A stretch of DNA of 37,705 nucleotides from NCBI GenBank assembly GCA_902800495.1, contig CADCET010000028.1, forward strand, positions 1-37,705, written 5' to 3'. Source of the DNA: an uncultured Prevotellaceae bacterium. Lineage in GTDB: Bacteria > Bacteroidota > Bacteroidia > Bacteroidales > Bacteroidaceae. The position numbers and the translations under genes were made by a program. The notes below the pieces were generated by a model. That model worked only from the letters and a program-made list of their open reading frames with translations, ran no database searches and was not told the origin of the DNA. Shown piece after piece: positions 1-8,201 of this stretch. Position 1 is the first letter of the stretch. Every line of letters starts with the position of its first letter.

Positions 1-1
1 G

Positions 2-118
2 AAGTTGAAATCGAAGGTCATTGAGATTGCGCTGCGCATCGTCATCGCAGCCCTGACGGCGGCACTGACCGCCGTGACTACCACCTCGTGCATGGGCTTC
101 GGCCCCGTTGCCCTGTAG
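2..118 (+). CDS. Smalltalk-like small hydrophobic protein, 5' end cut or at the window edge
   Basis: An open frame runs from base 2 to a TAG at 116-118 and encodes about 38 residues. It starts KLKSKVIEIALR, continues as a hydrophobic Ala/Leu/Thr/Val helix, and ends TTTSCMGFGPVAL. The first base, g, could be the last base of an ATG lying just outside the window, so the gene may be almost complete. The layout (a few basic residues, one helix, then a Ser-Cys and a very short tail) resembles a lipoprotein signal peptide with almost no mature protein. It matches the 'smalltalk' small-protein class that I recall from Bacteroidetes annotation, where members often follow an HU-family gene; no HU gene is visible here. 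A near-identical paralogue lies at 37066-37173 on the minus strand, which supports translation. Function is unknown. Confidence 0.7.
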   Translation, partial: KLKSKVIEIALRIVIAALTAALTAVTTTSCMGFGPVAL

Positions 119-120
119 AA

Positions 121-154
121 CCCCTCCCCCCAGCCCCTCCCGAGGGAGGGGGGA
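121..154. repeat. C/G-tract hairpin, probable dispersed GC-rich element
   Basis: CCCCTCCC at 134-141 is followed by GA and then GGGAGGGG at 144-151, a perfect inverted repeat with an extra C-tract before it (121-131). It lies just after the stop of the small gene ending at 118, so it could help termination, but there is no T-tract directly after it. I recall similar C-rich/G-rich elements between Prevotella genes; that is memory, not a search. Confidence 0.45.
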
Positions 155-165
155 GTACTCTCTGA

Positions 166-206
166 AATCGCCGCTTTCCGCAGTAAACACTGGGAAAGCG
201 GCGATT
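166..206 (+). terminator. 14-bp perfect stem-loop upstream of ilvB
   Basis: AATCGCCGCTTTCC (166-179) pairs exactly with GGAAAGCGGCGATT (193-206) around a 13-nt loop. The stem lies before the ilvB promoter (295-326), so it is more likely a terminator or processing site for the upstream small gene than an ilvB attenuator. The direct repeat CATGTGACATGTGACAT follows at 211-227, and a T6 run sits further on at 227-232, too far away for a textbook intrinsic terminator. Confidence 0.5.
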
Positions 207-294
207 GTTGCATGTGACATGTGACATTTTTTGCTTGCAAAGCGACCTTTGGGCGTTGCCCGAAGGCACTTCCGCTTGGAAATACTCAAATAAA

Positions 295-326
295 TTTGGT
301 ATTTCGCTCACTTATTCGTACCTTTG
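295..326 (+). promoter_or_regulatory. Bacteroidetes-type promoter of ilvB
   Basis: TTTG at 295-298 and TACCTTTG at 319-326 are separated by 20 bp, matching the Bacteroidetes -33/-7 pattern (TTTG, TAnnTTTG). Transcription would start a few bases downstream and give a leader of about 20 nt before the ATG at 353. I see no attenuator between this promoter and ilvB. Confidence 0.75.
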
Positions 327-352
327 CAGCGTTTTTGTGAGTAAACAGTTTT

Positions 353-2086
353 ATGAGAGACAGAATTACAGGAGCGAAAGCGCTGATGAGGGCGTTGCAG
401 GCTGAGGGCGTGAAGACGATCTTCGGCTACCCCGGCGGCACCATCATGCCCGTCTACGACGCGCTGTTCGACTACACACGAGGTGAGAAGAAATGTTTTG
501 ACCACATACTGGTGCGACACGAACAGGGTGCCACCCATGCTGCCGAGGGATATGCCCGCGTCAGCGGTGAGGTGGGCGTGGCGTTAGTGACCAGCGGCCC
601 TGGCGTGACGAATACCCTGACGGGCATTGCCGACGCGATGCTCGACTCGACGCCTATCGTCGTCATTGCCGGACAGGTGCCCATCACGGCATTAGGTACC
701 GACGCGTTCCAGGAGGTTGACCTCGTGGGCGTGTCGCAGCCTATCTCGAAGTGGTCGTACCAGATACGCCGTGCCGAGGACGTGGCGTGGGCTGTCAGCC
801 GCGCTTTCTATATCGCCCGGACGGGTCGCCCAGGCCCTGTGGTGCTCGACTTTGCGAAGAACGCACAGACGGAGGAGATTGACTGGGAACCCCGGAAGGT
901 GGACTTCGTGCGCTCGTACGTACCTTATCCGAAGCTGGACGAGGAGGCCGTACGTCAGGCTGCCGAGCTGATCAACAACGCCAAACGACCGCTGGCACTG
1001 GTAGGGCAGGGGGTAGAGTTGGGTAACGCCCAGGAGGAGTTGAAGGCGTTCTTAGAGAAGGCCGACATCCCTGCCGGACGTACGATGTTAGGACTCTCGG
1101 CGCTGCCGTCGAACCATCCGCTGAACGTCGGAATGCTTGGCATGCACGGCAACTACGCCGTGAACCTGAAGGAGCAGAAGTGCGACGTGCTCATCGCCAT
1201 CGGTATGCGCTTCAGCGACCGCGTGACGGGTAACACGAAGACCTATGCCAAGCAGGCGAAGATCATACACCTGGATATTGACCGCTCGGAGATTGACAAA
1301 TGTGTGAAGACCGACGTGGCCGTGGTGGCCGACTGTAAGGAGTCGCTGCCCGCACTGACGGCCCTGCTCGACAGCAACGACCACACGGAATGGCGCGAGT
1401 CGTTCAAGGAGCTCGACGAGAAGGAACGGACGAAAGTGATTGAGCCGGCCATCCATCCGAAGGAGGGACCGCTGCTGATGGGCGAGGTGGTGAACGCCGT
1501 GGCCGAGCAGGCAGAGGACGACGCTGTGCTGGTGACGGATGTCGGTCAGAACCAGCTGTTTGCTACCCGCTACTTCAAGTATCACCATAAGCGCAGCCTC
1601 TGCACCAGCGGCGGCTTGGGAACGATGGGCTACGGTATGCCGGCAGCCATCGGTGCCACCTTCGCTGCAAAGAGGATAGAGGAGAGAGGAGAGAGGAGAG
1701 ATCGTCAGGTGTGCTGCTTCATGGGCGACGGCGGTTTCCAGATGTGCATCGAGGAATTAGGCACCATCATGGAGCAGAAGGCACCGGTGAAGATGATCCT
1801 GATGAACAACCACTACTTGGGCAACGTACGCCAGTGGCAGGATATGTTCTGGATGCGCCGCAAGTCGTTCACGAAGATGCTGAATCCCCGCTACGAGCTG
1901 ATAGCACAGGGCTATGGCATTCCCTATCAGGCCGTCACCGACCGCAAGGACTTGGCGGCCGCTGTGGAGCGGATGCTGACGACGGACGGTCCCTTCATCC
2001 TGGAGTGTGCCATCAAGGAGGACGACGACGTGCTGCCAATGACGCCGCCGGGCATGAATGTCGATGATATGATGCTGGAGATTTAA
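353..2086 (+). CDS. ilvB: Acetolactate synthase, large catalytic subunit
   Basis: This is the thiamine-diphosphate enzyme that condenses two pyruvates to acetolactate (or pyruvate with 2-ketobutyrate), the first common step of valine, leucine and isoleucine synthesis. The 577-residue product has the expected three-domain layout. GYPGGTIMP is near residue 25. The catalytic glutamate is in RHEQGATHAAEGYAR near residue 60. The ThDP/Mg motif begins GDGGFQM and ends at the NN about 27 residues later. ATG 353 is chosen because a good promoter lies 27 bp upstream and the N-terminus GAKALMRALQAEGV aligns with the family. Just before the GDG motif there is a basic/acidic insert (RIEERGERRDR) encoded by heptamer repeats. 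ilvN follows in the same direction. ilvC and ilvD are not in the window. Confidence 0.96.
   Translation: MRDRITGAKALMRALQAEGVKTIFGYPGGTIMPVYDALFDYTRGEKKCFDHILVRHEQGATHAAEGYARVSGEVGVALVTSGPGVTNTLTGIADAMLDSTPIVVIAGQVPITALGTDAFQEVDLVGVSQPISKWSYQIRRAEDVAWAVSRAFYIARTGRPGPVVLDFAKNAQTEEIDWEPRKVDFVRSYVPYPKLDEEAVRQAAELINNAKRPLALVGQGVELGNAQEELKAFLEKADIPAGRTMLGLSALPSNHPLNVGMLGMHGNYAVNLKEQKCDVLIAIGMRFSDRVTGNTKTYAKQAKIIHLDIDRSEIDKCVKTDVAVVADCKESLPALTALLDSNDHTEWRESFKELDEKERTKVIEPAIHPKEGPLLMGEVVNAVAEQAEDDAVLVTDVGQNQLFATRYFKYHHKRSLCTSGGLGTMGYGMPAAIGATFAAKRIEERGERRDRQVCCFMGDGGFQMCIEELGTIMEQKAPVKMILMNNHYLGNVRQWQDMFWMRRKSFTKMLNPRYELIAQGYGIPYQAVTDRKDLAAAVERMLTTDGPFILECAIKEDDDVLPMTPPGMNVDDMMLEI
1681..1701 (+). 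repeat. Three tandem GGAGAGA heptamers inside ilvB
   Basis: The unit GGAGAGA occurs three times in a row within the coding sequence and encodes most of a charged insert just before the ThDP-binding GDG motif. Three units add 21 nt and keep the frame; gain or loss of one unit would shift it. Confidence 0.85.
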
Positions 2087-2121
2087 GTGAAGAGTGAAGA
2101 GTGAAGAGTGAAGAGTGAAGA
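2087..2121 (+). repeat. Five tandem GTGAAGA heptamers between ilvB and ilvN
   Basis: Five exact copies of GTGAAGA begin immediately after the ilvB stop codon and end 18 bp before the ilvN start. The tract fills most of the intercistronic space. A unit change would alter spacing but not protein sequence. It belongs to the same style of short tandem spacer seen at other gaps in the window. Confidence 0.9.
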
Positions 2122-2139
2122 ATTTGCTACCGCTTAGAT

Positions 2140-2682
2140 ATGGAGAAGAATAAATTGTATACGTTGCTGGTCTACTCAGAGAACGTGGCCGGTATACTGA
2201 ACCAGATTACTGCTGTGTTTACACGGCGGCAGGTGAACATTGAGAGCCTGAACGTGTCGGCCTCCAGTATTCCCGGTGTGCATAAGTACACCATCACCGC
2301 CTGGAGCAACGAGGATCAGATTATCAAGATTACGCGCCAGATAGAGAAGAAAATCGACGTGGTGAAGGCCAACTACTTCACTGATGACCAGCTGTTCATC
2401 CGCGAGACGGGACTGTATAAGCTGTCGACGGAGAAGGTGATGGCGAATGCCGAGATCTCGCGCACCATCAGGCGCTTCGGTGCCAGCATCATCGAGGTGA
2501 ACCCCACGTACGTCATTGTCATGATGTATGGCGTGACGGAGCAGATCATCGAACTCTACCGCGCCCTCGACGCATTCGACTGCGTATTCCAGTACACACG
2601 CTCAGGCCGTATCGCCGTCACACGTGGCAAGCAGGAGCAGGTAAGCGCGTTCTTAGAGGAAAGGGAGCGGCATCATGGATAA
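2140..2682 (+). CDS. ilvN: Acetolactate synthase, small regulatory subunit
   Basis: This ACT-domain subunit activates the large subunit and gives feedback inhibition by branched-chain amino acids. The N-terminal ACT domain is clear: LLVYSENVAGILNQITAVF, then RRQVNIESLNV and GVHKYTITAW within the first 70 residues. A second small-subunit domain follows. At 180 residues it is normal for the family. It lies 53 bp after ilvB in the same direction, separated mainly by the heptamer tract, and the thioesterase start codon is inside its last codons. Co-transcription with ilvB is very likely because no promoter is seen in the gap. Confidence 0.94.
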   Translation: MEKNKLYTLLVYSENVAGILNQITAVFTRRQVNIESLNVSASSIPGVHKYTITAWSNEDQIIKITRQIEKKIDVVKANYFTDDQLFIRETGLYKLSTEKVMANAEISRTIRRFGASIIEVNPTYVIVMMYGVTEQIIELYRALDAFDCVFQYTRSGRIAVTRGKQEQVSAFLEERERHHG

Positions 2683-3415
2683 AGTAGGACGCTATGAGTT
2701 TATGGCCGAGCCGTTCCACTGCGACTTCTCAGGCCGACTGTTCATGGGGCACTTGGGCAACCACATGCTCAATGCCGCCGACTTCCACTCCACCGACCGG
2801 GGCTTCGGCATGAAGCGGCTGATGGAGATTAACCGATCGTGGGTGCTCTCGCGACTGGCCATTGAGATGGACGAGATGCCGCTGCAGTACACCCGTTTTA
2901 ACGTTGAGACATGGGTGGAGTCGGCCATGCGTTACTTTACCTCGCGTAACTTTGCTGTCGTCGGCAACGACGGAAAGGCCTACGGCTATGGGCGCAGTAT
3001 CTGGGCGATGATCGACACCGGAACGCGCCAGCCGACAGACATCTTCTCAATAGACGACGGCGCTATCAAAGACTGGATTATTGCCGACAAGCCGTGTCCC
3101 ATCGATAAGGGCGGGCGTGTCAAGATGAGCGACGATGCCGAGCTTGTACGTACGATAGAAACGTATTATAATGACGTAGACATTAACGGCCATATCAATT
3201 CGGTGAAATACATTGAGCATGTGCTCGACCTATGGTCGCTCGACTGGTATCGCGACCACCAAATACGCCGCTTCGAAATTGCCTACGTGGCCGAGGCCCA
3301 CGCTGGCGACCAACTGAGCTTCTACCGCGAGACGGTAGGGGAGAACGAGTTCTGTGTACGCATCGTCCGCACCGACGGCACGGAGTGCTGCCGAAGTAAG
3401 GTCGTCTTCCGATAA
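2675..3415 (+). CDS. Acyl-ACP thioesterase
   Basis: The 246-residue product resembles the FatA/FatB-like acyl-ACP thioesterase family, which releases free fatty acids from acyl carrier protein. The N-terminal hot-dog half begins EFMAEPFHCDFSGRLFMGHLGNHML. The C-terminal half holds the conserved active-site stretch DVDINGHINSVKYIEHVLDLW (Asp-Asn-His), near residue 165-185. The ATG overlaps the end of ilvN by 8 bp, so translation is probably coupled. From memory, an acyl-ACP thioesterase within the ilv operon is usual in Bacteroides relatives, where ilvC often follows; here the next gene converges 10 bp after the stop. Why it travels with branched-chain synthesis is not evident from the sequence. 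Confidence 0.88.
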   Translation: MDKVGRYEFMAEPFHCDFSGRLFMGHLGNHMLNAADFHSTDRGFGMKRLMEINRSWVLSRLAIEMDEMPLQYTRFNVETWVESAMRYFTSRNFAVVGNDGKAYGYGRSIWAMIDTGTRQPTDIFSIDDGAIKDWIIADKPCPIDKGGRVKMSDDAELVRTIETYYNDVDINGHINSVKYIEHVLDLWSLDWYRDHQIRRFEIAYVAEAHAGDQLSFYRETVGENEFCVRIVRTDGTECCRSKVVFR

Positions 3416-3425
3416 AAGTCCTCTG

Positions 3426-4190
3426 CTAAAGCAGTTCCTTAGGCATCAACTGTTGGGCACGCTCGAAGTCTTCGGGCGTGTCTAATTCGTATGAGAAGTA
3501 GTTGGTGGTGTCGACCACACGGAAGGTGTGGCCCTGGGGAATGAGCCGTTCGAAGGCCCGCTCGTAGAAGATGTCGATAAGGCCCTCGTTGAGAATCATC
3601 TGGTCGAGCTCGCGGTAGAGGGCGTCGCTGTAGTCGGCAGTTATACGCTCAATGCCTACAGACTCGCCCATAGCGTCGGCGGGATTGCAGGTCTTGCTGA
3701 TTTCGGTGATGTTCTGATTGGCATCGACCACCACCTTCATCTCCTCGTCGCCCAGCTCATGACGGTTGACGGCCAATGCCGACTGTGGCTCGCGGCCTAT
3801 GCGCACGACGGCGGCGGGGTCGCAGAGTATGTCGCTATCCATCAGCAGGAAGTCGCGGCCACGGACCACCTGCCCTGCCATCCACAGCGAGTAGATGTTG
3901 TTGTTATGCTCGTAGTCGACGTTGTCGAGGAAGTGGAAGGTCAGGGTGGGGAAGTGCTGGGTAAGGAAGTCGCGGATCATCACGGCACGATAGCCCGTGA
4001 CGACGACGAACTCGGCAACGCCGGCCTGCAGCATCGCCTCGACGGTGCGCTCCAAGAGCGTACGTTCGCCCACCTTCAGCAAGCACTTGGGCTTCGTGTC
4101 GGTCAGAGGGCGCAGGCGCTTGGCCATACCAGCAGCTAAGATGACGCCCGTCAGCTGTGCGGGCGATTGGGGATATGTGTTGTTATTCAT
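3426..4190 (-). CDS. Sugar-nucleotide-type NTP transferase, phosphocholine cytidylyltransferase-like
   Basis: This 254-residue protein has the nucleotidyltransferase signature GVILAAGMAKRLRPLTDTKPKCLLKV near residues 15-40 and a probable metal-binding acidic motif LLMDSDILCD near residue 115. The stretch NNNIYSLW resembles the LicC-like phosphocholine cytidylyltransferase branch rather than glucose-1-phosphate enzymes. It would transfer CMP (or another NMP) to a phosphorylated alcohol or sugar; the exact substrate cannot be read from the sequence. The start overlaps the end of the upstream KDG kinase by 8 bp (ATGAATAA), so the two are translationally coupled although no shared pathway is obvious. 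Confidence 0.75.
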   Translation of the reverse strand: MNNNTYPQSPAQLTGVILAAGMAKRLRPLTDTKPKCLLKVGERTLLERTVEAMLQAGVAEFVVVTGYRAVMIRDFLTQHFPTLTFHFLDNVDYEHNNNIYSLWMAGQVVRGRDFLLMDSDILCDPAAVVRIGREPQSALAVNRHELGDEEMKVVVDANQNITEISKTCNPADAMGESVGIERITADYSDALYRELDQMILNEGLIDIFYERAFERLIPQGHTFRVVDTTNYFSYELDTPEDFERAQQLMPKELL

Positions 4191-5238
4191 ATATCTTTAC
4201 GTCGTGAATTTGATAGTTGTCGTTCATCGTTTCGAGTATTTCCTCCTCGGTCGAGAGGTTGAAGTCGCCAGCGATGGTGTTCTTCAGGGCGGCGGCAGCC
4301 AACGAGTAGTCGAGAATCAGCTGGTCGTCGTCGGGATAGCGGCGTAGGGCGTGTAGGAAACCTGCCGAGAAGGCGTCGCCCACACCCATGGGGTCGACCA
4401 CCTGAGGGATGTCGACAATAGGGGCGTTGAGCATACGTCCCTCCGTCCAGAGCAGGGCGGTGAGGAAGTGGTGGCTCGAACTGACCTCGTTGCGCATACC
4501 GATCATCATCTTACGGCAACGGGGGAAGCGCTGATGCAGGTCTTCGTACCAACGGCGGTAGGCGTCGAGGTTCATGTCGTAGTCAGACGAATCGGGCAGG
4601 AAGGGAATCTTCGGATGACCAGTAATAAACTCATACTCAATGACATCGCCAAACATTACGTCGGCATGTTCGGCCATGCGGTTCAGCGTCTCGACAGGAG
4701 TAGCACCCTCGTAGCGCCACAGGTTCTTGCGGTAGTTCAGGTCGATGGAAATGGTCAGCCCCATCTGCTCGGCCACGTCGATAGCCTCGAACGTAGCGTC
4801 GGCGGCAGGCTGCGTGATGGCGGCCGTGATGCCCGACACATGGAGCACCTGGGCATCCTTCAGCGCCGTGCGCCAGTCGATCATGCCGGGCTCCAGATAG
4901 TAGTAGGCCGAATTGGCGCGGTCGTAGCCGACGCTGGCGTTGCGCAGGCTGGCGGCCTCCTCGAAGTAGTAGACGCCGATACGGTCGCCACCGTAGATGA
5001 TATAGTCGGTACCCACGCCTAACTCGCGCAGCTTCATGGCACCGGCGCGCCCCATCTGCGACGACGGCAGACGGGTGACGTACTCCACGTCGTCGCCCTG
5101 CATGGCTAAAGACACAGCCACATTGGCTTCGCTGCCACCATAGTTGCCGCAGAACATACGGCCCTGCGACAGTCGTTTCTTATCCTCCTTTGAAAAGCGA
5201 AGCATGAGTTCGCCGAACGTTACAATCTTATTTCCCAT
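4183..5238 (-). CDS. kdgK: 2-dehydro-3-deoxygluconate (KDG) kinase, PfkB family, copy 1
   Basis: A ribokinase/PfkB-family kinase of 351 residues, expected to convert KDG plus ATP to KDPG in uronate breakdown. The start KIVTFGELMLRFS, the sugar-binding GGSEANVAVSLA, LNYRKNLW, and the ATP/anion-hole motif DPMGVGDAFSAGFLHAL with its catalytic Asp are all present. The closing GDFNL is shared with the second copy at 30832-31854. It has a -7 promoter element at 5267-5274 and sits directly downstream of the pectate lyase. Both the neighbour and the paralogue support a KDG role; a related sugar acid as substrate remains possible. Confidence 0.8.
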   Translation of the reverse strand: MGNKIVTFGELMLRFSKEDKKRLSQGRMFCGNYGGSEANVAVSLAMQGDDVEYVTRLPSSQMGRAGAMKLRELGVGTDYIIYGGDRIGVYYFEEAASLRNASVGYDRANSAYYYLEPGMIDWRTALKDAQVLHVSGITAAITQPAADATFEAIDVAEQMGLTISIDLNYRKNLWRYEGATPVETLNRMAEHADVMFGDVIEYEFITGHPKIPFLPDSSDYDMNLDAYRRWYEDLHQRFPRCRKMMIGMRNEVSSSHHFLTALLWTEGRMLNAPIVDIPQVVDPMGVGDAFSAGFLHALRRYPDDDQLILDYSLAAAALKNTIAGDFNLSTEEEILETMNDNYQIHDVKIYE

Positions 5239-5266
5239 TGTTTAATCATTTGTGTGTGTTGGGCTG

Positions 5267-5274
5267 CAAAGTTA
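5267..5274 (-). promoter_or_regulatory. -7 element for the kdgK copy 1 / NTP transferase unit
   Basis: On the minus strand TAACTTTG fits TAnnTTTG, about 30 bp before the ATG at 5238. I do not see a good TTTG at the expected -33 position, which would lie in the end of the pectate lyase gene. Confidence 0.5.
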
Positions 5275-5295
5275 CGAAAAAACTCCGAAATCCCA

Positions 5296-6624
5296 CTACC
5301 TGACGACGATTTTCTTACCATCGACGATATAAAGTCCCCGACCAACCTTCGTCACACGCTGACCAGAAAGGTTGTAGACCGTCGTATTGGTGGGTGCTGC
5401 AAAAGGGACGGTTATGCCGGTGGCGGTGAAGAGCGTAGCCCCCACGTTCTCGGAAACGACAGAAGGAATGGCCTGAACGTCGGCAACGGTGTAGTCGTAA
5501 GGCACGGTGACGGTAGTGCCGAAGGACGAAGGGGTGCTGCCCGAGGCAAAGTAGTTGTTAGTCCGCCACGTGACGGCTTTGGCTCCCGACTGCGAATAGC
5601 TCTTGCTGGCACTGATGGCGAAGTAGTTGCCCTCGATGAGGAACTCCGAGTTCTTGCGCGGGTTGATGCAGTTGCTGCCCGTGGTGGTGGTGAAATAGTT
5701 GTTGAGCATGTGAATCTTACCCACGCGGGCCATCGGCATACGGGCGCGGCAGTTCTTGCCCCAATGACAGAAGGCGAAGGTGGTGTTGAGATAGCCCGTC
5801 GTCTCGCTGTCGCTGCTGCCTATGAGATTGGTGTTCTGGTGCATATACGAACGATCGGTATAGCTGAAGGAGCACCAGCTGACGGTGTTGAAATCTGACT
5901 TCTGCGTGATGTCAAAGTTGCCGTCCATACCGTCGGTAAAATCGCAATGGTCGACCCAGCAGTTCTTGGTCTCGGTGAACGAGAGAAGGTCGCTGCCACC
6001 AACGTCGATAGAGCCTGGACCGACGAACTTCAGGTTGCGGATAATGATGTTCTGGCATTTCGAAAGGCTCAGGACGCCCGAGTTGCGGTAGGCCTCGTTC
6101 CTGTCGCCCGTCATCTCGATGATGATGCGGCGGGTGTTGTATTCGGCCTCTTCCTTCACTGTACTGCCGTTGGGCAATGTGCCGCCACCGCCGCTGGTGC
6201 TCATCGAGGGCACGCCGGCAGCATTGAGAGCGTCGATAATATCCTGAGTGGCATACCATGTAGTACACAGACGAGCACCGTTGATGCCTATCAGGGTCTT
6301 GTCCTTATAACTTGACAGACCGATCTTGCTCGAGACGAGGAAGTCGCCCTGAGAGCCGTCGAAGATGATGACGCTGTAGTTCTTGATGGCATTGGCAATG
6401 GCACTCTTCATGTCCTTTCCTGTCGAGGTCAACGTGGTGACCTTGTCGGCACTCACGCCTGTGACGGGATAGGTATAGCAGCCACCGCCAGTGACATCGT
6501 AGGTCGAGGCTGCATTGGTACGTGAGGAACGGGTGCAGAAGCCGAAGGGGCGCTGCTGGTCGTAGTCGTTGGCCAGCAAGGCGAGCGACACGAGGAGGAA
6601 GGGGATAGTCAGTAATCGTTTCAT
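5296..6624 (-). CDS. Secreted pectate lyase, polysaccharide lyase family 1, with T9SS-like tail
   Basis: This 442-residue secreted enzyme should cleave polygalacturonate by beta-elimination. A signal peptide (residues 1 to about 18, MKRLLTIPFLLVSLALLA) is followed by a right-handed beta-helix. The PL1 signature WVDHCDF is at 223-229, and RMPMAR at 295-300 carries the catalytic arginine. The last 25 residues (YNLSGQRV, GLYIVDGKK) look like a type A C-terminal sorting signal for type IX secretion, suggesting export across the outer membrane. It lies 15 bp after the serine hydrolase, behind an A-rich leader, so both are probably on one transcript. KdgK, which acts later on pectin-derived KDG, follows. 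Confidence 0.9.
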   Translation of the reverse strand: MKRLLTIPFLLVSLALLANDYDQQRPFGFCTRSSRTNAASTYDVTGGGCYTYPVTGVSADKVTTLTSTGKDMKSAIANAIKNYSVIIFDGSQGDFLVSSKIGLSSYKDKTLIGINGARLCTTWYATQDIIDALNAAGVPSMSTSGGGGTLPNGSTVKEEAEYNTRRIIIEMTGDRNEAYRNSGVLSLSKCQNIIIRNLKFVGPGSIDVGGSDLLSFTETKNCWVDHCDFTDGMDGNFDITQKSDFNTVSWCSFSYTDRSYMHQNTNLIGSSDSETTGYLNTTFAFCHWGKNCRARMPMARVGKIHMLNNYFTTTTGSNCINPRKNSEFLIEGNYFAISASKSYSQSGAKAVTWRTNNYFASGSTPSSFGTTVTVPYDYTVADVQAIPSVVSENVGATLFTATGITVPFAAPTNTTVYNLSGQRVTKVGRGLYIVDGKKIVVR

Positions 6625-6639
6625 TTGTAAATTTGTTTT

Positions 6640-8157
6640 TTAATTAGTTTTTGTAGTGATGGTTTCTTGTGGCCGCTCAACGATGCCCCTGATGGTGATG
6701 GGCTGTTTCTGATAGTTCTCCTGAGCGGTGATGGCTACGGTGTCGGCATCGAAGCGCATGTTCAGACGTACGGCACCCATCCAGTCGACAAAGTGCAGCT
6801 TGGCCTGCAGACTGTCGCCCTGCCAGGCATAGCAGGCGCCGACGTGGAAAGGCGGACGGATGGTGCTGAACTGGTTCTGGACGGCATAGCGGGCATTCAG
6901 CGGATAGATGCTGACGGCAGACGTGGCCCATTGCTGATAGCCCATCAACACACGGGCGGTAACGTTGCGGTTGTCGGTAATCATCAGCACGTCGTCGGCA
7001 TCGAAGCGCAAAGCCTTCCACTTGAGCGGGTTCTTGTCGAGACGGATGGTCAGACCCTGATAGTCGCCCATCAGCTGATGGGTTGGCTCACCCATGAGAA
7101 CGGGCAGTGAGTCGGCGCGTTGCAAGAGCAACCGATAATCGTCGGAAGGCGGCAGGGGCTGGGCGTGCATACCCTTGAACAGCGTCTTCCAGATGTAGCC
7201 AAACTGGCGCCCGCCGCCAGCGAGATTACATTGGTTGATGACGATGACAGCATCCTGACGCGGCACGACGACGACGTACTGACCGTAAGCTCCGTCGGCA
7301 CGGGAGGCCGTAGGATAACCGCAACGCCACATCTGGTAGCAATAGCCGTCGCCGTCCTTGCGGCTGACGTGCTCGCGCATCATAGCATCGACCCACTCGG
7401 CGGGAATGAGCTGCTCACCTCGCCAGCGGCCACGTTGCAGCAGCAGCTGTCCGAACTTGGCCAGCGACTCAGGCTGTATGTAGAGTCCCCAGCCGCCGGT
7501 GACAATACCCTCGGGGCTGAGTTCCCAATAGACATCGGTAATGTTCAGCGACTTGAACACGCGCTGACGCAGATAGTCGAGCACGTTCATACCCGTCACC
7601 TTCTGGACGATAGCCGACAGCAAGTAAGTGTCGATAGAGTCATACTGGAAGCGCTTGCCAGGATCGGCATTCATCGGGTGAGCTAAGTAGTCGCGAATCC
7701 ACTGACGGCTGACATTGCGCATCTGGGTGTCGACGGTAAAGCCCGACCGCATGGTGAGCAGGTCTTCGACGGTGATGCTGGCCAGTCGCCAGCTGACCAG
7801 CTTGGGCAGATGTTCCGGGAAGAAGGTTACAAGACGGTCGGTCAGTTGCAGTTTCTTCTCGCCGATAGCAATACCGACGGCAGCAGCCACGAACGTCTTG
7901 GAACATGAGAACTGCGTATGTTTGTATTCCGGACGGAAAGGCACTGGGTAAAGCTCGCCAATCACCTTGCCGCTACGCATGACGATGACGCTGTGAATCT
8001 CGGTCTGAGGCAATGCCAGTAGTGAATCGAAAAAGGCGCTGACCTGTGCCGAGCGCAGACCGACAGCCTCGGGCGACGTGCGCGGCAAGTCGTTGATTTG
8101 GGCTTGCGCAGACAGGCTACCGACCACAGAAAGGATAGTAAGTATGATTTGTTTCAT
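6640..8157 (-). CDS. Secreted serine hydrolase, class C beta-lactamase/esterase fold
   Basis: A 505-residue protein of the class C beta-lactamase-like serine hydrolase family. ATG 8157 is preferred over an upstream in-frame start because it opens directly into a signal peptide (MKQIILTILS... ending SAQAQ). The nucleophile motif SxxK is S84-C-S-K87, and the second catalytic motif is probably Y172-D-S174. The family includes esterases, D-aminopeptidases and penicillin-binding-like enzymes, so the substrate is open. The C-terminal 150 residues form an extra domain. No promoter is visible between it and atpG, only a hairpin. The close-packed pectate lyase downstream makes a pectin-ester or cell-wall substrate possible; that is inference from position. 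Confidence 0.8.
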   Translation of the reverse strand: MKQIILTILSVVGSLSAQAQINDLPRTSPEAVGLRSAQVSAFFDSLLALPQTEIHSVIVMRSGKVIGELYPVPFRPEYKHTQFSCSKTFVAAAVGIAIGEKKLQLTDRLVTFFPEHLPKLVSWRLASITVEDLLTMRSGFTVDTQMRNVSRQWIRDYLAHPMNADPGKRFQYDSIDTYLLSAIVQKVTGMNVLDYLRQRVFKSLNITDVYWELSPEGIVTGGWGLYIQPESLAKFGQLLLQRGRWRGEQLIPAEWVDAMMREHVSRKDGDGYCYQMWRCGYPTASRADGAYGQYVVVVPRQDAVIVINQCNLAGGGRQFGYIWKTLFKGMHAQPLPPSDDYRLLLQRADSLPVLMGEPTHQLMGDYQGLTIRLDKNPLKWKALRFDADDVLMITDNRNVTARVLMGYQQWATSAVSIYPLNARYAVQNQFSTIRPPFHVGACYAWQGDSLQAKLHFVDWMGAVRLNMRFDADTVAITAQENYQKQPITIRGIVERPQETITTKTN

Positions 8158-8167
8158 AGAAAGAACA

Positions 8168-8197
8168 CTTGCGGACTCCCGGTAAGGAGCCCGCAAG
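8168..8197 (-). terminator. Stem-loop after atpG
   Basis: CTTGCGGACTCC (8168-8179) and GGAGCCCGCAAG (8186-8197) pair with one mismatch around the loop CGGTAA. It begins 4 bp after the atpG stop on the minus strand and is followed by a short T-rich run. It probably ends most ATP synthase transcription. The serine hydrolase has no other visible promoter, so it may depend on readthrough. Confidence 0.7.
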
Positions 8198-8201
8198 CAT
8201 G

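Noticed and set aside
166-206. ilv attenuator
   Set aside because: The hairpin lies upstream of the ilvB promoter, and no branched-chain-rich leader peptide is seen after it.
3416-3440. CTGCTAAAGCAG as a terminator between the convergent thioesterase and NTP transferase genes
   Set aside because: The stem is only about 4-5 bp, partly coding, and has no T-run.
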